Assembly (NCBI GenBank): GCA_026415315.1
Contig: JAOAHI010000012.1
Coordinates: forward strand, 1 to 53,088
Length of the DNA: 53,088 bases
Direction: 5' to 3'
From: Methylohalobius sp.
GTDB taxonomy: Bacteria; Pseudomonadota; Gammaproteobacteria; Methylococcales; Methylothermaceae
In this document: positions 8,882 through 17,734 of the stretch, in pieces
Layout of the letters: every line of letters begins with the position of its first letter
How positions within the stretch are numbered: the stretch's first letter is position 1
Notes under the pieces: generated by a model
What the model was told of the DNA's origin: nothing
The model's database searches: none
Seen by the model: only the letters and a program-made list of their open reading frames with translations
Program-made: the position numbers and the translations under genes

Positions 8882-9880
8882 TTAGAAAAACACCCCCTCT
8901 AAAGGCGAAGAGGCCGAGGCATAGCGCCTTTTAGGCATGCGGCCAGCCAGATAGGCTTTACGTCCAGCTTCTACGCCTAGTTTCATCGCCTGAGCCATCC
9001 GCACCGGATCTTTAGCTTCAGCGATGGCAGTATTCATCAAGACGCCATCACACCCAAGCTCCATCGCTACTGTGGCATCGGAAGCCGTCCCAACACCTGC
9101 GTCCACCAAGATAGGCACGTTTGCATTTTCAACGATAGTCAAGATGTTATAAGGATTGCGGATGCCTAGCCCAGAACCAATCGGCGCAGCCAACGGCATC
9201 ACTGCAACGCACCCCAAATCCTCGAGTTTTTTAGCCACAACCGGATCGTCGTTAGTATAAACCATGACCTCAAAGCCATCTCGAATCAAGATCTTAGCGG
9301 CTTCCAACGTGCCTATCACATCGGGTATAAAGTCTTCTCATCTCCTAAGACTTCCAATTTGACCAGCTTGCAACCCCCCAAAAGCTCGCGCGCTAGATGA
9401 CACGTGCGCACGGCGTCGTCAACGTTGTAGCAACCCGCCGTATTAGGCAAGATGCAGTAACGCTCAGGGGAGAGAACATCTAAAAGATTTGGCTCGTCAG
9501 TGCGCTGGCCGATGTTTGTGCGGCGTATCGCCACGGTGACAATTTCAGCACCACTGGCCTCAACGGCCGCTTGAGTCTCAGCCAAGCTTTTGTATTTTCC
9601 AGTTCCTACCAGTAACCTCGAATGGAATACCCGGCCCGCTATGATCAGCGGGTCCTCTGTCGGCTGCCCCCCGCCTATGGCACGAACAATTTCGACCCGA
9701 TCTCCTGCCTTTAAGTGCTGTCTCTTCGTAGTGGCCGTGGGGAATAATGCGCCGGTTGAGCTCCACCGCGATTCTCTGGCCTAAAAACCCAAGCTCGGCC
9801 AAAAGATCGGCCAGCGTCGCTCCCGCTTGGATTTGGCGGCTTTCTCCATTAACGATGACTGTTACCTTCTGCTCGCTCAT
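8882..9880 (-). CDS. thiG: Fused sulfur carrier ThiS-thiazole synthase ThiG, two frameshifts
   Basis: As read, the gene is split into three pieces by two one-base shifts. The first piece (from ATG 9880) is ThiS: a beta-grasp start followed by [17 protein letters not shown]. An extra base in the CC at 9708-9709 then shifts the frame. Corrected, it continues [14 protein letters not shown], then [17 protein letters not shown], then ThiG, with no stop between the two domains. A missing base near 9323-9325 shifts back: LGDEKTLYP, then [10 protein letters not shown]. Corrected length is 332 residues. The ThiG Schiff-base lysine is in VKLEVLGD and the phosphate loop in [11 protein letters not shown]. 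ThiS carries sulfur on its C-terminal Gly-Gly and ThiG builds the thiazole of thiamine. Bifunctional ThiS-ThiG proteins are known in a few bacteria. The start overlaps the aroF stop as ATGA, with GAGGG upstream. Confidence 0.85.
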
Positions 9881-10953
9881 GCCCTCGCCCAATTATTGCC
9901 CCGACGCTTGCGGACAGCCTGAGCCAACATCTCCAGGACTCTCTCACTGTCCTCCCAACCTAGGCAGGCGTCGGTAATGCTTTTGCCATATTCCAAGGGC
10001 TGGCCGGGTTTCAAATCCTGCCGCCCCTCTTTTAGATTGCTCTCCACCATCACCCCTATGATGCGCTCGTCTCCTGCAGCGATCTGTTGGCTCACGTCCT
10101 CGGCGACTAATATTTGCCGCTTGTACTGCTTAAAGCTGTTGCCGTGACTGAAATCGATCATAATGCGCGCTGGCAATCCTGCCTGTTCTAGGGCCTCAGC
10201 CGCCTCGTTGACACTCTCGGCGTCGTAATTGGGTCTTTTGCCACCGCGTAGGATTAGGTGACAATCCTCATTGCCAGAGGTGGAGAAAATGGCCGAGTGC
10301 CCGGCTTTAGTAAGCGAGAGGAAGTGGTGCGGTCTTCTAGCGGAGACAATAGCATCCACGGCTACTTGGAACGAACCGTCGGTAGCATTCTTAAATCCCA
10401 CGGGACACGACAAGCCGGAAGCCAGCTCTCTGTGGACCTGACTTTCGGTAGTGCGCGCCCCGATCGCACCCCAGGCGATCAGATCAGAGACGTACTGGGG
10501 AGTGATCAAGTCCAGATACTCGGTCGCCGCAGGCAAGCCCATTTCGTTGACATCCAAAAGCAGCTTGCGGGCTAGGCGCAATCCCTTATTGATGTTAAAG
10601 CTTTCATCTAGGTCTGGATCGTTAATTAGGCCTTTCCAACCCACACGTGTACGCGGTTTTTCGAAATACACTCGCATCACGATCAGGAGTTCATCGGCCA
10701 ACGACTCCTTCCACTTCGCCAGGCGCTGGGCATAATCGCGTGCCGCCTCTACATCGTGGATCGAACATGGGCCGATGATAACGAGCAAGCGCTTGTCTTC
10801 TCCATTCAAAATGGCATGGATGGCTTGCCGCGCTTCATAAGTAGTGCGAGCGGCTTCTTGGGTCAAAGGCAACTCGTCGTGCAATTCTTGCGGCGGAATA
10901 ACCTCTTTGATCTCGCGGATTCGCAAGTCTTCGGTAAGATAACGCATGGACAT
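9877..10953 (-). CDS. 3-deoxy-7-phosphoheptulonate (DAHP) synthase, class I
   Basis: 358 residues, close to E. coli AroG over its full length: DDR/EDKRLLVIIGPCSIHD metal and PEP site, VYFEKPRTRVGWKGL, GAIGARTTESQVHRELASG and the final GKSITDACLGWEDSE. The enzyme joins PEP and erythrose-4-phosphate, the first step of the shikimate pathway. The paralogue (aroF, G or H type) and hence the feedback amino acid cannot be set by eye. Two starts are possible: ATG at 10953 touches AGGA too closely (two bases), while ATG at 10947 sits eight bases from it and is better placed. It heads the aroF-thiSG-hemL group and its stop overlaps the thiS start. Confidence 0.95.
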   Translation of the reverse strand: MSMRYLTEDLRIREIKEVIPPQELHDELPLTQEAARTTYEARQAIHAILNGEDKRLLVIIGPCSIHDVEAARDYAQRLAKWKESLADELLIVMRVYFEKPRTRVGWKGLINDPDLDESFNINKGLRLARKLLLDVNEMGLPAATEYLDLITPQYVSDLIAWGAIGARTTESQVHRELASGLSCPVGFKNATDGSFQVAVDAIVSARRPHHFLSLTKAGHSAIFSTSGNEDCHLILRGGKRPNYDAESVNEAAEALEQAGLPARIMIDFSHGNSFKQYKRQILVAEDVSQQIAAGDERIIGVMVESNLKEGRQDLKPGQPLEYGKSITDACLGWEDSERVLEMLAQAVRKRRGNNWARA

Positions 10954-10986
10954 AGTCCTAAACCTTTAAGTATCTAAATTTCTTTT

Positions 10987-11014
10987 ATTTTACACCGCTG
11001 CACCATAAGGTCAG
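10987..11014 (-). promoter_or_regulatory. Promoter for the DAHP synthase operon, overlapped by an inverted repeat
   Basis: On the minus strand CTGACC (11014-11009), a 16-base spacer and TAAAAT (10992-10987). An inverted repeat ACCGCTG (10994-11000) / CAGCGGT (11012-11018) covers the -35 and spacer, so it could be an operator as well as a hairpin at the pgsA end. The promoter overlaps the pgsA stop codon. Confidence 0.45.
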
Positions 11015-11580
11015 CGGTCTTCCGTTAACATCGGCCAGGCCAGGCGCAGATAATTGACCATAGACCATAAGGTCAAAAGCGCTGCCAACACTAAGAAAAC
11101 GTAGCCAAACGGCTGCAAAATCTCAGTCCACCAATCGACAGCAAACAAAAGCAAGGTGATTGCGCTCATTTGCAGCGTTGTTTTGACTTTACCCAACCAG
11201 GAAACTTCGACCTTTTTGCGCTGCCCGATCGCTGCCATCCACTCTCTCAGCGAAGCGATTGCGATCTCGCGCCCGATAATGATCACCGCTGCTACCGCCA
11301 GCCATGGCTCAGGATCGTTCTGGACCAAAAGCACCAAAGCCGCCGCTACCATCAACTTATCCGCGACCGGATCCAGAAAAGCTCCGAAAGCCGTGGCCTG
11401 ATTGAGCCTACGCGCCAAATAGCCATCCAACCAATCGGTCAAAGAAGCCAATAAGAAGATCAAAGCGCATACCACCCGTGCCCCCGGCCATGGCAAATAA
11501 AACAGCAGCACCAACACCGGGATCAAGGCAATGCGGAGCAAAGTCAAACCAGTCGCAATGTTAAACGGGATCGTTTTCAA
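11011..11580 (-). CDS. pgsA: CDP-diacylglycerol-glycerol-3-phosphate 3-phosphatidyltransferase
   Basis: 189 residues, a multi-pass membrane enzyme of the CDP-alcohol phosphatidyltransferase family. The signature D-G-x2-A-R-x8-G-x3-D-x3-D is intact (DGYLARRL...GAFLDPVADKL, about residues 51-74). It makes phosphatidylglycerol phosphate from CDP-diacylglycerol and glycerol-3-phosphate. It starts seven bases after the uvrC stop, the same uvrC-pgsA order as in E. coli, so they are likely co-transcribed. Confidence 0.96.
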   Translation of the reverse strand: MKTIPFNIATGLTLLRIALIPVLVLLFYLPWPGARVVCALIFLLASLTDWLDGYLARRLNQATAFGAFLDPVADKLMVAAALVLLVQNDPEPWLAVAAVIIIGREIAIASLREWMAAIGQRKKVEVSWLGKVKTTLQMSAITLLLFAVDWWTEILQPFGYVFLVLAALLTLWSMVNYLRLAWPMLTEDR

Positions 11581-11586
11581 ATGCCT

Positions 11587-13386
11587 TCAAGTATGTAAGG
11601 TCTCATAGATCCTCTGCGCCAACTTAGGGCTGATACCCTCTACCGAACTCAACGCTTCAACGCTAGCCTTTTTAATGGCTCTAAGCCCACCAAACTGTTT
11701 GAGCAAGCGTTCCCGCCGGCGCGGCCCCAAACCTACGATAGACTCCAAAATCGACTGCCTGGCGCGAGCGCGGCGCTGCCTATGCCCAGTTATAGCGAAG
11801 CGATGAGCTTCATCGCGGACTTGGCAGATCAACAGCAAGCCTGGATGATCCCTAAGCTCCAACCAGGCATCACGCCAACTCAGATAGAGCTTTTCTTCAC
11901 CGCTGCGCCGCCTTTCTCCTTTGGCTATACCAACCACGGGAATTTGAGACAAACCCAGTTCTGTCAAAACGGCCTGCACCGCCTGCACCTGCCCCTTGCC
12001 ACCATCGATCAGCAAAAGATCAGGCAACTCTTGGTCTTGGCCGCTGAATCGCCGCCGCACTGCCTGAGCTAAGGCGGCATAGTCGTCCCCCGGGACAACA
12101 CCTTGAATGTTAAACTTTCGATACGCGGATTTGATCGCCCCCTCCTGGCTGAAAACCACGCATGAGGCCACGGTCTGCTCTCCTCGAATGTGGCTGATGT
12201 CAAAGCATTCTAGGCGTTGCACCGGAGAATCCAAACCCAAAAGCTCCCTAAGCGCTACCCAACGCGAGGTCAAACCCTGTAGCTGACTCACGCGCTGATC
12301 AAGCGCAGCTTTAGCATTGGCACGAGCTAGCTCTAGCCATTTCTGGCGCTGCCCCCTTGGCCGGGTAATCAAGCGTACTTTACGGCCAGCGTGGCTACTT
12401 AACGTCTCAGTTAACAGAGCCAAATCCTCTGGGCTATGGCTAAGTAGGATTTCCCCTGGAATGGGTTTATCTAAGTAATATTGGCTTAGGAAAGCGGCCA
12501 AAATCTGAGCGGGCGTAGAGCCAACAGGACACATGGGGTAGTGGGCTTTATCACCTAAATAGCGCCCACCCCGAAACCATGCCACGTGAACGCATACCTG
12601 TCTCTCACTCATCGCCACGGCGATCGCATCCAGGTCTCCGCGCTCTGCGCCCAATCCGGCATCCTCTAAGATAGCACGCAAGCTCGCGATCTGATCTCGA
12701 TAACGAGCGGCCTGTTCAAACTGCAGACGCTCAGCCGCGCTCTCCATTCGCTGAACTAAAGCGTCAACGAGCTTATACCCTTTACCCTCTAGAAAAGCGA
12801 TCGTGTCCTCCACATCTTGACGATATTCGACCTGATCCACATAACCTACGCAGGGGGCGCGGCAGCGCTTGATTTGATACTCAAGACACGGCCTACTGCG
12901 GTGGTTATAGTAGCTGTCCTCACACTGCCGGACTAAAAACAGCTTTTTGAGCAACTTTAGAGTTTGACGAACAGCACCAGCGCTAGGATAAGGACCAAAG
13001 TATCGCCCCGGCTGAGTTTTGGCACCGCGGTGGAAACCTACACGAGGAAACGGATGCGCAGTAGAGATATAGATGTAGGGATAACTCTTGTCGTCTTTAA
13101 GACAAACGTTGTAGCGCGGCTGATAGCGTTTGACCCACTGACTCTCAAGCAGCAAAGCCTCCCCCTCGGTGCGGGTGACCGTTACCTCGATTCGCTTCAG
13201 CTTGGCTAAGAGAGCGCGCCTTTTCGGATCCGGCTGACCTCGGAAGTAGCTTGTAATCCGCTGCTTTAAGTTGCCAGCTTTGCCAATGTATAAAGGTTTG
13301 CCCTCCGCATCTAACATCTTATACACTCCAGGGAGGGAAGTGAGGGTCTTGAGGAAATCCTCAAGATCAAAAGCCGAGTTGTCCAT
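11587..13386 (-). CDS. uvrC: Excinuclease ABC subunit C
   Basis: 599 residues, normal length. Domains in order: GIY-YIG nuclease near residues 15-50 (PGVYKM, PLYIGKA) for the 3' cut, a cysteine-containing segment, a UVR domain near residues 195-235 that binds UvrB, an RNase-H-like nuclease (FDISHIRGEQTVAS and LLIDGGKGQV) for the 5' cut, and two helix-hairpin-helix motifs at the end. It makes both incisions in nucleotide excision repair. It begins five bases after the acnA stop and precedes pgsA. Confidence 0.97.
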   Translation of the reverse strand: MDNSAFDLEDFLKTLTSLPGVYKMLDAEGKPLYIGKAGNLKQRITSYFRGQPDPKRRALLAKLKRIEVTVTRTEGEALLLESQWVKRYQPRYNVCLKDDKSYPYIYISTAHPFPRVGFHRGAKTQPGRYFGPYPSAGAVRQTLKLLKKLFLVRQCEDSYYNHRSRPCLEYQIKRCRAPCVGYVDQVEYRQDVEDTIAFLEGKGYKLVDALVQRMESAAERLQFEQAARYRDQIASLRAILEDAGLGAERGDLDAIAVAMSERQVCVHVAWFRGGRYLGDKAHYPMCPVGSTPAQILAAFLSQYYLDKPIPGEILLSHSPEDLALLTETLSSHAGRKVRLITRPRGQRQKWLELARANAKAALDQRVSQLQGLTSRWVALRELLGLDSPVQRLECFDISHIRGEQTVASCVVFSQEGAIKSAYRKFNIQGVVPGDDYAALAQAVRRRFSGQDQELPDLLLIDGGKGQVQAVQAVLTELGLSQIPVVGIAKGERRRSGEEKLYLSWRDAWLELRDHPGLLLICQVRDEAHRFAITGHRQRRARARQSILESIVGLGPRRRERLLKQFGGLRAIKKASVEALSSVEGISPKLAQRIYETLHT

Positions 13387-13391
13387 GAACT

Positions 13392-16083
13392 TCAGGTGCT
13401 TTTCAGCATCCCGCGCAATACAGTCTGCAAAATTCCGCCATTTCGGTAGTATTCCAGTTCGGCTTGGCTGTGCAAGCCTACATCCACGGCAAAAGCAATC
13501 CTATCGCCTTCCTCTGTCTCAGCGATCACTTCCAACTCGCCGCCTGGGCCAAAACCTTCGCCTAAGTTGATAGTGTAACGCTCGCGGCCAGTCAAACCAA
13601 GGCGTCTTGCGCACTCACCGGGCTTGAAATTGTAAGGGAAGAATCCCCATCCCTGCCAGATTGGAGCGGTGAATGCGCTCGAAGCTTTCGGCAATAATCA
13701 CCCGCACCCCCAAAAGGCACGGCCCCTTGGCAGCCCAGTCGCGGGAACTGCCCATGCCATAGTCTTTGCCAGCGATCACGATAAGGGGCACTCCCTCGGC
13801 CATGTAGCGCATGGCAGCGTCAAAGATCCACATCTCCTCACCGCTGGGCAGGTGAACGGTAATCCCCCCTTCCTTACCTGGAACCAGGAGATTTTTAAGC
13901 CGGATGTTGGCAAACGTGCCGCGCATCATCACTTCATGATTCCCGCGCCTAGCCCCAAATGTGTTGAAATCTTTAAGCTCCACTCCCTTGGAGCGCAAAT
14001 ATTCCGCTGCCGGTCCCTCTGGAATCACTCCCGCCGGAGAAATGTGGTCAGTGGTCACTGAATCTCCAAGTAAAACTAAGACCCGTGCGTTTTCAATTGG
14101 CGCAATCGGCTTAGGTTCCAGCTCGAAGCCTTTAAAGAAAGGAGGCTCTTGGATGTAGGTAGACTCAGGTGGCCAATCATACAGCAGGCCGCTTGGGGCG
14201 GCAATGGCATTCCAGGCAGGATTAAATTCGTCTAACCGAGCATAGACTTGCTTAAATTTTTGCGGATCAAAAGCTGATTTGAGCACCTGCTCCAGTTCTT
14301 CACGGCGTGGCCACAACTCAAAGAGATACACCGGTTGCCCATTGCGGTCAGTACCAAGAGGTTCCCGAGTCAAATCGATAACAACGGTGCCAGCGAGCGC
14401 ATAAGCTATTACCAAAGGTGGGGAAGCTAAGTAATTGGCTCGCGTCATGGGATGGACGCGACCCTCAAAATTACGATTACCAGAGAGCACTGCTGCCACC
14501 ACTAGATGGGAGGATTGGATTGCCTGTTCCACTGCGCAAGGCAAAGGACCACTGTTGCCTATGCAGGTAGTACAGCCATACCCCACCAAATGGAAGCCTA
14601 AACGCTCAAGATAGGGCAAAAGGCCTGTATCGCTTAAGTATTCGGTGACTACCCGCGACCCCGGTGCTAGGCTCGTCTTAACATAAGGTGCGATCGTCAG
14701 CCCGCGCTCTACCGCTTTTTTAGCCAGCAATCCAGCCGCCAACATGACCGCAGGATTACTGGTATTAGTGCAACTGGTGATAGCGGCAATCACCACTGAG
14801 CCGTGGCTTAAATCCACCGCTCGCCCGTCTAACTTGAGAGACACTTTAGTATCTGCCTCTACTTCAGGCACGCCAAATCCTCCCTCACTTACGGGACGGG
14901 TCAGAACCTGGCAAAAGGAATTTTTAAGTCCCGAAAGGCTTACCCGATCCTGAGGCCGGCGCGGACCAGCCAAGCTGGGCTCAATGCTGGCCAGATCCAG
15001 CTTTATTACCTCACTGAAGCGGGGAGAAGGTGTAGCCTGGTCGCGAAACAATCCCTGCGCTTTGCAATAAGTCTCGATCAACTCGATCTGAGCGGGAGAG
15101 CGGCCAGTGGCTTGCAAGTAGTCCAACGCAGCTTGATCCACTGGGAAAAAGCCAACGGTAGCTCCATATTCTGGAGCCATGTTAGCGATCGTGGCTCGAT
15201 CCGGCACGCTGATCGAGTCTAAACCTATTCCATAAAATTCTACGAACTTCCCTACTACGCCGTGACGGCGTAGCATTTGCGTGACGGTCAAAACCAAATC
15301 CGTAGCAGTGACCCCTTCCGGCAGCGACCCGGTCATCTCCACGCCCACTACTTTGGGAGCCAGCATGTACAGAGGCTGACCCAGCATCGCAGCCTCAGCC
15401 TCGATTCCACCCACCCCCCAACCTAATACCCCCAAGCCGTTGACCATGGTGGTATGAGAATCGGTTCCTACTAAGCTATCAGGATAAGCGATGCCGGATT
15501 GAAAAAACACTCCGCGGGTCAGGTACTCCAGATTGACCTGATGCACAATTCCCACTCCCGGCGGAATGATCTTGAACGATTCAAATGCTCTCTGTCCCCA
15601 CTTGAGAAATTGATACCGTTCTAGGTTGCGCGCCAATTCCAAGCGCATGTTTTCCTCTAAAGCCTCAGGCGTGCCGAAATGATCCACCTGGATGGAGTGA
15701 TCTACCACCAATTCGGCCGGAATCTTAGGTTCGACCCGTCTCGGGTCTTTTCCTAAACGATCCATAGCCGAACGCATAGCCGCTAAATCTACCAGCGCTG
15801 GCACGCCAGTGAAATCTTGAAGCAACACGCGCGCCGGCATAAAAGGAAGTTCAGTTTCACCGCCACTAGGATCCCACGCCGCCAGCGCAGCGACCTCCTG
15901 CTCTGTGATCAATTTCCCATCGCAGTGGCGCAGCACAGATTCCAACAAGATTTTGATAGTGAAAGGCAAACTGGAGATGGACCCCAAGTTTTTAGCTTCC
16001 AATCGCTCCAAGCTAAAGAAGCTAACCTTACCCAGGGATGTATTCACTTCGGCCAGGCTGCCTAAGGGATCAAATCTAAGCAT
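13392..16083 (-). CDS. acnA: Aconitate hydratase A, frameshifted near the 3' end
   Basis: The main frame encodes about 820 residues of AcnA with the cluster-binding cysteines in SCTNTSNP and [12 protein letters not shown] and the swivel-domain motif [15 protein letters not shown]. It then stops early after LPLQFQAR. The expected continuation [13 protein letters not shown] is in the next frame and runs to 13392. One extra base (G at 13626 on the plus strand, in TTTCAAG on the coding strand) accounts for this; corrected length is about 896 residues, normal for AcnA. The enzyme converts citrate to isocitrate with a [4Fe-4S] cluster. A TTG at 16095 could extend the start, but the ATG at 16083 is preferred. 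It is flanked by the CBS gene (12 bases) and uvrC (5 bases). Confidence 0.92.
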
Positions 16084-16095
16084 CTCCCGCCCCAA

Positions 16096-16491
16096 TCAAT
16101 AAATACTCACTAAAGCCCTAAGCACATCCACTCTACTGATCAACCCGACCAAACGGCCATTTTCTAAAACCGGAAAGTGACGCAACTTGCTTTTTTGAAA
16201 CCGTTCTGCCACTTCGATGATGCTGGTATCCGGGGTCACCGTTTCGATGGCGGTATTCATGTATTCCCCGACCTTGCCTCCCATCTGTTCGTGATAAGCG
16301 GCATCCAACACAACGTGCAAGCAATCCATTTCTGAGAATGCCCCGACCAAATGCCCTTTTTCGTCCACAACTGGAGCCCCCGTAATCTTATGCTTGAGCA
16401 ATTGTCGTATGGCCTCAAACACACCCATATCAGGGGTAAAAGTCACCAAATTGGTGGCCATGTGCTCGCGAACGCTGATGTTACGTAACAT
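16096..16491 (-). CDS. CBS-domain pair protein
   Basis: 131 residues made of two CBS domains: VREHMATNLVTFTPD to about residue 60, and VGEYMNTAIETVTPD to the end. CBS pairs bind adenosyl nucleotides or other small ligands and act as sensors. The ATG at 16491 is chosen because GGAGGAG lies seven bases upstream; the open frame continues another 56 codons but that stretch is the overlapping nqrM gene read in another frame. It sits between the Na+-NQR maturation genes and acnA, probably in one transcript, but its partner cannot be named. Confidence 0.85.
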   Translation of the reverse strand: MLRNISVREHMATNLVTFTPDMGVFEAIRQLLKHKITGAPVVDEKGHLVGAFSEMDCLHVVLDAAYHEQMGGKVGEYMNTAIETVTPDTSIIEVAERFQKSKLRHFPVLENGRLVGLISRVDVLRALVSIY

Positions 16492-16504
16492 TAGCTTCTC
16501 CTCC

Positions 16505-16681
16505 TCACCTCGGCTCTTCGGGTAGCCCTTTATCACAGGCTTTGTTGCCCTGGGCGCACCAGCATCGTCCTCCGACTCCACCGCAACTCCCGCGGATAGC
16601 TGGCCGACCAAACATAACGCCGACCGCCATAAAGGCAAAAATGACGGCAATGGCGGCAAATGTGATCAAAAATAAGGTCAT
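16505..16681 (-). CDS. nqrM: Na+-NQR maturation protein NqrM
   Basis: A 58-residue protein. Residues 2-25 form a transmembrane helix (LFLITFAAIAVIFAFMAVGV). After it come FGRPAIRGSCGG, then CWC, then ACDKG, giving four conserved cysteines (33, 40, 42, 49). This layout matches NqrM (DUF539), which is needed to place the iron centre between NqrD and NqrE. Its ATG overlaps the apbE stop as ATGA, and it follows nqrABCDEF-apbE, the usual place for nqrM. The stop is 13 bases before the CBS start. Confidence 0.85.
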   Translation of the reverse strand: MTLFLITFAAIAVIFAFMAVGVMFGRPAIRGSCGGVGGRCWCAQGNKACDKGLPEEPR

Positions 16682-17694
16682 GATGCACCTCCGTGAATCA
16701 TCTTAAGAAAGGCAGACGTTGACTTTTGCCTGAAATGCCCGTTCTCCCTAAGGATGAACAGGGCTGGGATTTCATCCTGCTCGGCTTTGACAAAACCCGC
16801 TTCGGGGCCCAACACCATCAGAGCTGTAGCCATTGCATCTGCCTGCATTGTAGTATGACAGAGTACCGTCACTGCTGCCAAACGGTGCGCTATAGGCCAC
16901 CCGGTGCGAGGATCAATAGTATGAGAAAACCTTCTCCCACCCACCTCAAAGTAATTGCGATAATCTCCAGAGGTCGCTAAGGCGATGTCGGAAAGCTCTA
17001 GAACCTTTTCAATCTGGCGGACCTTAGGCTGTGGCTTCTCAACGGCAATTCTCCATCCTTCACCACGCGGGCTTTTCCCTTTAACGCGCACTTCACCGCC
17101 GATTTCCACCATGTAATTTTGGACCCCCACGTATTCCAGATGCTCGGCTAAGCGATCCACCGCAAATCCTTTGGCGATTGCCGACAGATCCACATATAGC
17201 TCAGGCTTGTGTTTGCGTAAAGCAGGAGGATTTAGCCTGGCTTCCAAGTTTTGATAGCCGATACGAGATTTGGCTTGCTCCAGGGCCGACGGTTCGGGGA
17301 TTTGGTTGCGCTTTAAATCTGGACCAAATCCCCACAAGTTAACTAAAGGCCCAACGGTGACGTCAAAAGCCCCATCGCTCCACCGACTCACTTCCAAAGC
17401 GGTGAGCACTACCTTGGCTAAATCCTCCGAAACCGGCTGCCAATCGCTAGAGGTGGAACGATTAAAGCGAGAAAGCTCAGAATCAGCAAGATAAGTGGAC
17501 ATTTTCTGATTTATTTGCTCGAGCAAATCGTCCAATTGAGCTTTTAACTCTTCGCTATTAACAGCAGCTGGCAAATAAGCGGTCTTGACAGAAAAGCTGG
17601 TTCCCAAAGCCAAGCCATAGTGCTCAAATTGCGCCTGTGGCGGCCGGCTGCATCCCAGTGAAAATAAAACGAGGAGCACCCAGGCTCCTCGCAC
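16678..17694 (-). CDS. apbE: FAD:protein FMN transferase (lipoprotein)
   Basis: ApbE attaches FMN through a phosphodiester bond to threonines of NqrB and NqrC, and lies directly after nqrF as in many bacteria. Family motifs are present: FDVTVGPLVNLWGFG, YVDLSAIAKGFAVD, the GGEVRVKG strand and HTIDPRTGWP. The start is chosen at GTG 17694, giving a 338-residue protein with a short lipoprotein signal (MRGAWVLLVLFSLGC) and cysteine 15. The frame is open back to an ATG at 17778, but that would overlap nqrF by 44 bases. The lipobox is not ideal (SLGC). An intrinsic terminator lies within the first codons (separate entry). The stop overlaps the nqrM start. Confidence 0.9.
   Translation of the reverse strand: MRGAWVLLVLFSLGCSRPPQAQFEHYGLALGTSFSVKTAYLPAAVNSEELKAQLDDLLEQINQKMSTYLADSELSRFNRSTSSDWQPVSEDLAKVVLTALEVSRWSDGAFDVTVGPLVNLWGFGPDLKRNQIPEPSALEQAKSRIGYQNLEARLNPPALRKHKPELYVDLSAIAKGFAVDRLAEHLEYVGVQNYMVEIGGEVRVKGKSPRGEGWRIAVEKPQPKVRQIEKVLELSDIALATSGDYRNYFEVGGRRFSHTIDPRTGWPIAHRLAAVTVLCHTTMQADAMATALMVLGPEAGFVKAEQDEIPALFILRENGHFRQKSTSAFLKMIHGGAS
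17661..17691 (-). terminator. Intrinsic terminator inside the 5' end of apbE
   Basis: On the minus strand CGAGGAGC, loop CTGGGT, GCTCCTCG, then TTTTATTTT: a perfect eight-pair stem followed by a U-rich tract. It lies 44 bases after the nqrF stop, where a terminator for nqrABCDEF would be expected, but also within the apbE signal-peptide codons. Confidence 0.7.
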
Positions 17695-17734
17695 AAAACC
17701 ACCAGGGGCGCCGCGTGTTGCCGCTCCCCTGATC

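Noticed and set aside
9316-9585. thiG as two separate genes
   Set aside because: The two parts are contiguous pieces of one ThiG sequence joined by a one-base shift.
8882-10953. TPP riboswitch for the thiamine gene
   Set aside because: thiSG starts inside the aroF stop and no riboswitch-like leader is present.
16492-16659. N-terminal extension of the CBS protein
   Set aside because: This stretch is nqrM in another frame, and a perfect ribosome site marks the shorter CBS start.
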